Positions 58,694 through 64,000 of a stretch of 64,000 nt of DNA are shown here, piece by piece (the stretch's first letter is position 1; each line of letters starts with the position of its first letter). The notes beneath the pieces were generated by a model that ran no database searches, was not told where the DNA came from, and worked only from the letters and a program-made list of their open reading frames with translations. The position numbers were made by a program, and so were the translations under genes. Origin of the DNA: Streptomyces sp. 6-11-2 (lineage in GTDB: Bacteria; Actinomycetota; Actinomycetes; Streptomycetales; Streptomycetaceae); contig NZ_BJOR01000001.1 in assembly GCF_006540305.1 (NCBI RefSeq), positions 5,394,001 through 5,458,000 of the forward strand, given 5' to 3'.

Positions 58694-60976
58694 TCAGGCC
58701 ACCGCTGACAACGTGTCCGCCAGGCGGCGGTGGGAGGCTCTGGTGGCGGGGAGGGCGGACAGGGCCGCGGCGCCCAGGGCCGCCGAGGCGACGAAGAGGA
58801 GCAGCAGGAGCGGGGAGGGCGTTCTGGCGATGCCGGCGCCTATGCCGCTGGAGTGACCCTGGGCGTTGATCAACCAGGTGGACAGGGGGAGCGCCAGGGC
58901 CGTGGCGGCGGCTGCGGCGGCCAGGGCCGTGCAACCGGTCGCGGTCACCGTGATCGCGGTGATCTGGCGGGGAGAGAGACCGATGGCCTTCAGGGCCAGG
59001 AGGTCCCGTTCGCCCTCGCGGATCGTGCCGCCGATCGCGGAGAGGAGCTCGATCAGGCCGATCAGGGCCAGGACACAGGTCAGGCCCACGATGACCGCGC
59101 GCATCGACGACAGGCCGTCGGCCGGGTTGGTCACCGGATGGACGTCGAGGTGGCCGTGGGCGGCGGCGGACAGGGCGGTGGCGACGTGGCGCGGATCGGT
59201 GCCCGGATCGAGGCGGAGCTGGTAGAAGGTGGGGCTGAGGTTCGGGTCGTTCTCGTGCAGGGTGTCCAGGGACGTGGAGATGACCCGGCCGGCGTTCTCC
59301 GGTTCGATGCTGCGGCCGACGATGTGCAGGATCTGCGGCTGGTCGCCCACCGTCATGCGCACCCAGTCGCCGACCCGGACGTCGAGCAGGTCCAGCAGGC
59401 CCTGCCCGGCGACCGCCTCGTCGGGCCCGTCGGCGCGGCGGCCCTCGGCCAGGGCGAACGGGTAGGGAGCCTCGCGGGTGCCCAGGCCCCGCAGGGCGAT
59501 CGTTGCCGTCTGGCCGGGGACCAGGGCGGCCACCTCCACACCGGGGTAGACGGCGGCGACCCCGGGTTCCCGATCCAGCAGCTCCCGCGTGCCGCCGTCG
59601 TTCAGGGTGCTGTCGGGGCGGACGGTCAGCGCGGCCGGCAGCCCCAGCTCCTCCGGCCGGTTGTGGAAGCGGTCGATCGTGGTCCAGGCACTCATCGCCA
59701 CCACGATCAGCAGCAGCGGCAGCGCCAGCCGCCCCACCGTGGCGAAGGTGCGCGGGCGACGGGTGAAGGCCCGGTGCCAGCCCAGGACCAGCGCGGGCGG
59801 CAGGCGCAGACCCAGCGCCCCGCGGGCGACCCCGGGCAGGCCGCCGCCCGGCACCGCCGCCGGGTGCGGCACCGGGACCGGCGGCACCCGTCCCGCCCGC
59901 CACGCCGCGAGCCCGGTCACCGCGCCGATGAACAGCACCGCGCCCACCGGGACCGCGCCCATCGTCACCGTCTGGCCCGGCAGGCCCTGCCACACCCCGA
60001 CCGCGTCGCCCAGCCGGCCCGGGATCCGCGCGCCCAGCCCCTCGGTCAGCACCACCGCGGCCACGGCGCCCAGCACGGCGTACGCCACATGCTGGAGCAG
60101 GAAGATCCGGACCACCTGGGCGGGCGTGAAACCGATCGCCTTCAGCACCGAGATGTCCCGCAGATGCCCCCGTATGCGGGTGCCGATCGCGCCGTGCACC
60201 GCCAGCCCGGCCGCGATCAGCGCGCCCAGCCCGAACAGGCCCAGCACCTGCCCGAGCAGCCGGTTGTCGCTCTGCGCCTCGGCCCGTGCCTGCTGCCAGG
60301 TGGACACCTCGCCGACCACGCCGGCGCCCAGCACGGTGACGGCGCGCTGCACGGCGTAGTCCGTGTCGTCGGGATCGGCCAGCCGCAGTCCGACCACCCG
60401 TCCGCCGGGCTCGCGCACCGCGGACGGCTGCGCCCACACCAGCCCCGGCTGCTCGCCGGGGCCGTAGCGGGGCTCGGCGCTGTCGGCGATGCCCACCACG
60501 CTCAGCGCGCGCCCGCTACCGGGCAGGACGAGCGTGTCCCCGGGCTCGGCCAGCAGGGCCGTGGCCAGGCGGCTCTCCAGGACCACGCCGTCCGGCTCCC
60601 CGGCGTCCAGCCAGTGCCCGGCGGTGAGCAGCGGGCGTCCCACGGCGGGCAGCGAGGGTGTACCGCGCAGTTCCACGGTGGCGCGGGTGCCGCGGGAGAC
60701 GACGGTGGCGGACTCGACGAGGTAGGCGTCGGTGACCGACTCGACGCCGTCCAGCGCGGTGAGTCGTCCCGTCTCGGCGGACCTCGCCGTGTGCAGCCAC
60801 ACATGGGCCCCGTGGGACTGGGTGAAGACCCGCTGCCAGGGATTGGTCGCGTAGCCGAACAGCGCGGTGGCCAGCAGCAGCGAGGCGACGATGCCGGCCG
60901 TGGCCAGCACGATGAACAGCGCCTCCCCCCGGTGGGCGCGCAGATCGGAGTGCGCCCAGCGCAACGTGGCTCGCAC
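58694..60976 (-). CDS. ABC transporter permease, FtsX/MacB type
   Basis: This 760-residue protein has the duplicated FtsX-like architecture. An N-terminal helix (GEALFIVLATAGIVASLLLATALFGYA) is followed by a large extracytoplasmic domain and helices near 270-420, then a second copy of this layout to the C-terminus (helices about 460, 665, 715). It would work with the upstream ATPase as a MacB-like pump or lipoprotein exporter. GTG 60976 with GAGGGA upstream gives VRATLRWAHSDLRAHRGEALF. The frame continues to GTG 61063, but that extension is made of a 24-bp tandem repeat. Confidence 0.85.
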   Translation of the reverse strand: MRATLRWAHSDLRAHRGEALFIVLATAGIVASLLLATALFGYATNPWQRVFTQSHGAHVWLHTARSAETGRLTALDGVESVTDAYLVESATVVSRGTRATVELRGTPSLPAVGRPLLTAGHWLDAGEPDGVVLESRLATALLAEPGDTLVLPGSGRALSVVGIADSAEPRYGPGEQPGLVWAQPSAVREPGGRVVGLRLADPDDTDYAVQRAVTVLGAGVVGEVSTWQQARAEAQSDNRLLGQVLGLFGLGALIAAGLAVHGAIGTRIRGHLRDISVLKAIGFTPAQVVRIFLLQHVAYAVLGAVAAVVLTEGLGARIPGRLGDAVGVWQGLPGQTVTMGAVPVGAVLFIGAVTGLAAWRAGRVPPVPVPHPAAVPGGGLPGVARGALGLRLPPALVLGWHRAFTRRPRTFATVGRLALPLLLIVVAMSAWTTIDRFHNRPEELGLPAALTVRPDSTLNDGGTRELLDREPGVAAVYPGVEVAALVPGQTATIALRGLGTREAPYPFALAEGRRADGPDEAVAGQGLLDLLDVRVGDWVRMTVGDQPQILHIVGRSIEPENAGRVISTSLDTLHENDPNLSPTFYQLRLDPGTDPRHVATALSAAAHGHLDVHPVTNPADGLSSMRAVIVGLTCVLALIGLIELLSAIGGTIREGERDLLALKAIGLSPRQITAITVTATGCTALAAAAAATALALPLSTWLINAQGHSSGIGAGIARTPSPLLLLLFVASAALGAAALSALPATRASHRRLADTLSAVA

Positions 60977-61010
60977 CGGCCTCAGTCCCTCGGCCCGGAA
61001 CGCGGCCCGG

Positions 61011-61082
61011 GGCACGCCGGGCGGCCGTACCCCGGGCACGCCGGGTGGTCGCACCCCGGGCACATCAGGTGGTCGTACACCG
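61011..61082. repeat. Three tandem 24-bp units at a gene start
   Basis: Units at 61011, 61035 and 61059 decay from right to left by a few substitutions. They lie between the ATPase stop (61086) and the permease, and would encode the repeat GVRPPGVP if the longer permease start were used. Confidence 0.9.
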
Positions 61083-61085
61083 CAC

Positions 61086-61841
61086 TCAGTCCCTCAGTTC
61101 CAGCACGCCCGAGATCCCCGTGCTCCGCGACGGCGTCGTCCCGTCCAGTGCCGCGTCGTCGGCGATCCGGCCGTCGAAGAAACTGATCACCCGGTCCGCG
61201 GCGCTCGCCAGCCGGGCGTCATGGGTGACCAGTACGATCGTCTGGCCGCGCCCGTGGAAGCGGGACAGCAGCCGCATCACCTCGCGGGTGCCCTTGCTGT
61301 CGAGGCTGCCGGCGGGCTCGTCGGCGAGCAGCAGCGGAGGGTGGTTGACCAGCGCGCGGGCCAGTGCGACCCGCTGCTGCTCACCGCCGGACAGTTCGCC
61401 CGGCATACTGCGCTCCTTGCCCTCCAGGCCCAGCTCGGCCAGCAGTTCCTCCCGCTCGGCACGGGCCTGCCGCGGCGAGCGGCCGGCGAGCAGCGCGGGC
61501 AGTTCGACGTTGTCGGCGACGGACAGGTTGGAGACCAGGTTGAAGAACTGGAACACGATCCCGATGCCGTTGCGGCGTTCCTCGGCCCAGCGGGCCTCGC
61601 CGTAGGAGTCGGTGCACCGGCCGTCCAGCCAGATGCTGCCCTCGTCCGGCCGCTGAAGTCCGCCGAGCAGGTGCAGCAGCGTCGACTTGCCGGCCCCGGA
61701 CGGGCCGGTGACCGCCACGAACTCGCCGCGGGTCACCGACAGATCCACCCCGCGCACGGCCCGCGCGGGCGCCCCCTGGCCGTGGTGCGTCTTGACCAGG
61801 CCCTCGGCCCGCAGCAGCGCCGGAGCTCGGACGTCGCTCAC
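61086..61841 (-). CDS. ABC transporter ATP-binding protein (LolD/MacB type)
   Basis: This 251-residue ATPase has Walker A GPSGAGKST (46-54), the Q-loop VFQFFNLV, signature LSGGEQQR (about 143-150) and Walker B LLLADEPAGSLD. The FFNL.SNLSVADN block is typical of the LolD/MacB/SalX family that pairs with FtsX-type permeases. GTG 61841 overlaps the padR stop (GTGA). It is the middle gene of padR-ATPase-permease. Confidence 0.93.
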   Translation of the reverse strand: MSDVRAPALLRAEGLVKTHHGQGAPARAVRGVDLSVTRGEFVAVTGPSGAGKSTLLHLLGGLQRPDEGSIWLDGRCTDSYGEARWAEERRNGIGIVFQFFNLVSNLSVADNVELPALLAGRSPRQARAEREELLAELGLEGKERSMPGELSGGEQQRVALARALVNHPPLLLADEPAGSLDSKGTREVMRLLSRFHGRGQTIVLVTHDARLASAADRVISFFDGRIADDAALDGTTPSRSTGISGVLELRD

Positions 61842-62353
61842 TCCAGCCCCTCCAGTTCCTCCTGGCACCGCTCCAGCCAGTCCAGGTCGGCCTGAAGGTG
61901 CAGCATGGCGCCCTCGATCAGCAGTTGGGCGATTCGGTTGTCCCGGTTCTCGGCGGCGGCCAGCTTCGACAGGTTGCGCATGGTGTTGAGGTACTGGCGC
62001 CGCTGCTTGTTGATGAGGGCGATCTGGTCGGCGAGACCGGTCTGCGGGGCGAGGGCGAGCTTCATGAAGAACTCGTCCCGCACCCGCGGCTCGTCCTCGG
62101 GCTCCTCGAACCAGGCGCGCAGCGCCCCCCGCCCGGAGTCGGTGAGGTGGTAGATCTTCTTGTTGGGCCGGCTGGACTGCTCGACCTCCTCGCCCTCGAT
62201 CAGTCCCGACTTCTCGAGGCGGCCGAGGGTCACGTAGATCTGGCCGACGTTCGGCTGAGGGTACGCGGAGCCCAGCAGTTGCTCAAGGTCCTGCTTCAGC
62301 TCGTAGCCGTGGGCGGGACCGCGCGCGAGAAGTGCCAGGAGGGGCAGGCGCAC
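61838..62353 (-). CDS. PadR family transcriptional regulator
   Basis: This 171-residue PadR-type repressor has a winged-helix N-terminus (LLALLARGPAHGYELKQDLEQLL, about 5-27) and the recognition/wing part PNVGQIYVTLGRLEKSGLIEGEE (about 34-56). A C-terminal dimerisation helix pair follows (LINKQRRQYLNTMRNL, LHLQADLDWLERCQEEL). PadR proteins often repress the transporter genes they sit with. Here it leads the operon and so probably controls itself and the pump. A dyad-like motif at 62446-62460 upstream is a candidate operator. Confidence 0.9.
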   Translation of the reverse strand: MRLPLLALLARGPAHGYELKQDLEQLLGSAYPQPNVGQIYVTLGRLEKSGLIEGEEVEQSSRPNKKIYHLTDSGRGALRAWFEEPEDEPRVRDEFFMKLALAPQTGLADQIALINKQRRQYLNTMRNLSKLAAAENRDNRIAQLLIEGAMLHLQADLDWLERCQEELEGLE

Positions 62354-62445
62354 GCGTGCTCTCCTCCTAGGTCCTCGTCAGACGCGTCATGCGGGGTGTC
62401 TCCGGGTGGACGACGTGAGATTGACGCCAAGCCCTAGTATCGCCC

Positions 62446-62460
62446 ATACCTAACAGGTAT
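62446..62460. promoter_or_regulatory. Dyad motif ATACCTAACAGGTAT, copy 1
   Basis: An ATACCT-N3-AGGTAT inverted repeat lies in the 160-bp divergent region between padR and the sugar-binding-protein gene. Two near-identical copies occur at 63823-63839 and 63942-63956. Confidence 0.7.
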
Positions 62461-62513
62461 ACATGGCCTGAGCCGGGCGAAGGTGCCCGGCGCCGGTGTG
62501 CAAGGAGGAACCT

Positions 62514-63788
62514 ATGCGGTGGATCCACGCCGCCGGTAGGGGCCTCCTTGTTCTGGTCGTGGTCATGACCGGCTATATCTCCTCGGGTGCCCGGGCGACC
62601 GAGGGGAGCGGTGAGGGCCGCGGCCCGCTCACCCTGGCCACCGCGGGCGACCTGACCGGCTACCTCGGCCCGCTGCTGGAGGGCTGGAACCGCACCCACC
62701 CCACCGAGAGGGTCACCCTCGTCGAGCTGCCCGACGCCGCCGACGAGACCCGCGAGCAGATGGCCACCGACCTGCGCGGCGGCAACCGCAGCCGGTTCGA
62801 CGTGCTCAACATCGACGTCAACTGGACCTCGGAGTTCGCCGCCGCCGGCTGGATCCGCCCGCTGCCGCGCGAGCGCTTCCCGCTGGAGACGTTCCTGCCC
62901 CCGGTCGTCGACACCGCCACCTACGACGGACGGCTGTACGCGGTCCCGTACGTCACCAACGCCGGCCTGCTGCTGTACCGCAAGGACGTCCTGGCCAAGG
63001 AGGGCGTCCCGCCGCCGCGCACCTGGGCCGAGCTGGAGCACGCCGCCCGGACCATCGCGCCGAAGTACGGACTGGACGGCTACGCGGGCCAGTTCCTGCC
63101 GTACGAGGGGCTGACCGTCAACGCGGCCGAAGCCGTGTACTCGGCGGGCGGCACGATCCTCGGCGACGAGGGCGAGCGCGTCACCGTCGACTCGGGCGCG
63201 GCCCGCGAGGGCATCGGCTTCCTGGCGCGCGGCTTCGCCGAGGGCTGGATCCCCGAGGAGGCGCTGACGTACAAGGAGGAGGAGTCCAAGCAGGCCTTCC
63301 AGGACGGCCGGCTGCTCTTCCTGCGCAACTGGCCCTACGCGTACGCCGTCGCCTCCGCCGAGGGCTCCGCGGTCGCCGGGAAGATCGGCGCCGTACCGCT
63401 GCCCGGACCCGACGGGCCGGGGACCAGTGTCCTCGGCGGCTCCAACCTGGCCGTCAACACGCATGCGCGGCACCCCGACTCGGCCGCGCGCCTCATCGCG
63501 TACCTCACCAGCGAGCCCGTCCAGCGCCAGGTGCTCACCGAGGGCGCGCTGCCGCCCGTGCGCGCCGCGCTGTACGAAGACCCCGCACTCGTACGGCGGT
63601 TCCCGTACCTGCCGACCCTGCGTGCCTCCGTGCTGGCCGCCGCTCCGCGGCCCAAGAGCCCGCACTACGACCAGGTCAGCCTGGTGGTTCAGGCGGTCGT
63701 GCACGACACGCTGGCCGGGCGGCAGACCCCCGAGGCGGCCGTGCGGCGCCTCGCGCGCGAGCTCGACGCCATCGCCGGGCGCTCGTAG
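62514..63788 (+). CDS. Extracellular ABC solute (sugar)-binding protein
   Basis: This 424-residue family 1 solute-binding protein has a signal sequence (hydrophobic 8-24, then SGARA). I see no lipobox Cys, so it may be anchored by an uncleaved helix or be free. LATAGDLTGYLGPLLEGWN opens the mature part, NIDVNWTSEFAAAGWIRPL and YAVPYVTNAGLLLYRKDVLAK follow, and the late GGSNLAVNTHARHPDSA is typical of trehalose/maltose-type binding proteins. ATG 62514 follows AAGGAGG. Permease genes are expected downstream, beyond the window. Confidence 0.88.
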   Translation: MRWIHAAGRGLLVLVVVMTGYISSGARATEGSGEGRGPLTLATAGDLTGYLGPLLEGWNRTHPTERVTLVELPDAADETREQMATDLRGGNRSRFDVLNIDVNWTSEFAAAGWIRPLPRERFPLETFLPPVVDTATYDGRLYAVPYVTNAGLLLYRKDVLAKEGVPPPRTWAELEHAARTIAPKYGLDGYAGQFLPYEGLTVNAAEAVYSAGGTILGDEGERVTVDSGAAREGIGFLARGFAEGWIPEEALTYKEEESKQAFQDGRLLFLRNWPYAYAVASAEGSAVAGKIGAVPLPGPDGPGTSVLGGSNLAVNTHARHPDSAARLIAYLTSEPVQRQVLTEGALPPVRAALYEDPALVRRFPYLPTLRASVLAAAPRPKSPHYDQVSLVVQAVVHDTLAGRQTPEAAVRRLARELDAIAGRS

Positions 63789-63822
63789 CGCTTGTACCGC
63801 TCACGGCGGAAGCGCGGCAGTA

Positions 63823-63839
63823 GTTACTTGTTAGGTAAC
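63823..63839. promoter_or_regulatory. Dyad motif, copy 2
   Basis: GTTACTTGTTAGGTAAC is a near-palindrome whose minus strand contains TTACCTAACAAGTAA, which agrees with copy 1 at 12 of 15 positions. Confidence 0.6.
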
Positions 63840-63941
63840 GCCGCCATCACATCTATGGCCATCCCGTCCGGACAAGTCCGGACATGAGAAGTCAACTGCC
63901 CAGTAGCTTCTGTTTCGTTCGTTGACACCTCCGTGACACTG

Positions 63942-63956
63942 ATACCTAACATGCAT
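63942..63956. promoter_or_regulatory. Dyad motif, copy 3
   Basis: ATACCTAACATGCAT matches copy 1 at 13 of 15 positions and lies 15 nt after the TTGACA at 63922-63927, where a -10 region would be. Confidence 0.6.
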
Positions 63957-64000
63957 GCATAACTGCTGCCTTCACAGGAACAGGTCAATGGATTGAACAG

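Larger units (their letters stand above)
63789..64000. other. Regulatory region of a gene beyond the window edge
   Basis: No gene is seen in the final 212 bp. The sequence is AT-rich relative to its surroundings and carries two copies of the padR-region motif plus a TTGACA at 63922-63927. It looks like the upstream region of a gene starting past position 64000. Confidence 0.6.

Overview
The window is high-GC chromosomal DNA from a Streptomyces species. The evidence is third-position GC bias, frequent GTG starts, the sporulation regulator WhiA, Scr1/DUF397 modules, mycothiol-type enzymes, and a glycolytic run of gap-pgk-tpiA-secG-rbpA-like-pgi. From memory the gene order resembles the rpsA-to-pgi interval of Streptomyces coelicolor, so most of this is core chromosome. 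I see no rRNA, tRNA, CRISPR array, insertion sequence or prophage.

Layout. 1-8.4 kb: the end of rpsA and its terminator, a PAC2 protein, coaE, then small metabolic or orphan genes (TPR, DUF6343, methyltransferase, DoxX, S4 protein, family 5 uracil-DNA glycosylase, prolyl iminopeptidase, a RidA-GNAT fusion, a nucleotidyltransferase). 8.4-13.4 kb: a minus-strand operon of ABC ATPase, permease and a large secreted YncE-propeller/phosphoesterase. 13.6-19.1 kb: two adjacent developmental-type modules, each with an anti-sigma-like ATPase, a Scr1/DUF5753 regulator and a DUF397 protein, followed by a DUF574 methyltransferase. 19.1-31.8 kb: a solitary gltD, DUF2293, a degenerate uridine kinase, CorA, a methyltransferase, psuG-psuK, ogt, a glycerophosphodiesterase, an MHYT protein and uvrB. 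31.9-37.6 kb: a TerD/TerD-fusion/TerC/Ca2+ antiporter metal-stress group, then aroQ. 37.9-45.1 kb: an MBL hydrolase, a mycothiol-dependent enzyme, uvrA, a sugar kinase, a Tat-lipoprotein Rieske protein and an XRE regulator. 45.3-50.6 kb: the overlapping uvrC-rapZ-yvcK-whiA operon. 51.2-58.5 kb: gap, pgk, tpiA, secG, an RbpA paralogue, an MFS exporter and pgi. 58.7-64 kb: a PadR regulator with an ABC ATPase/FtsX-type permease operon, divergent from a sugar-binding lipoprotein-like gene whose partners lie beyond the right edge.

The clearest systems-level signal is regulatory. The three excision-repair genes uvrA, uvrB and uvrC are scattered over 16 kb, yet each carries the mycobacterial/actinobacterial RecA-independent damage promoter (tTGTCRgtg-N8-TAnnnT, the PafBC-dependent motif). 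So do ogt and one MFS exporter. In uvrB, uvrC and ogt the -10 box lies 6 nt before the start codon, which predicts leaderless mRNAs.

A second regulatory signal is a 15-bp dyad-like motif (ATACCTAACAGGTAT). It occurs once in the padR/sugar-binding-protein divergent region and twice more upstream of whatever gene follows the window. Other points worth attention are a TerD domain fused to a decayed FtsK/HerA-like domain, a RidA-GNAT fusion, a uridine-kinase-like protein without a Walker A Lys, a possibly structured RNA between secG and the RbpA paralogue, and several short tandem repeats in intergenic DNA.
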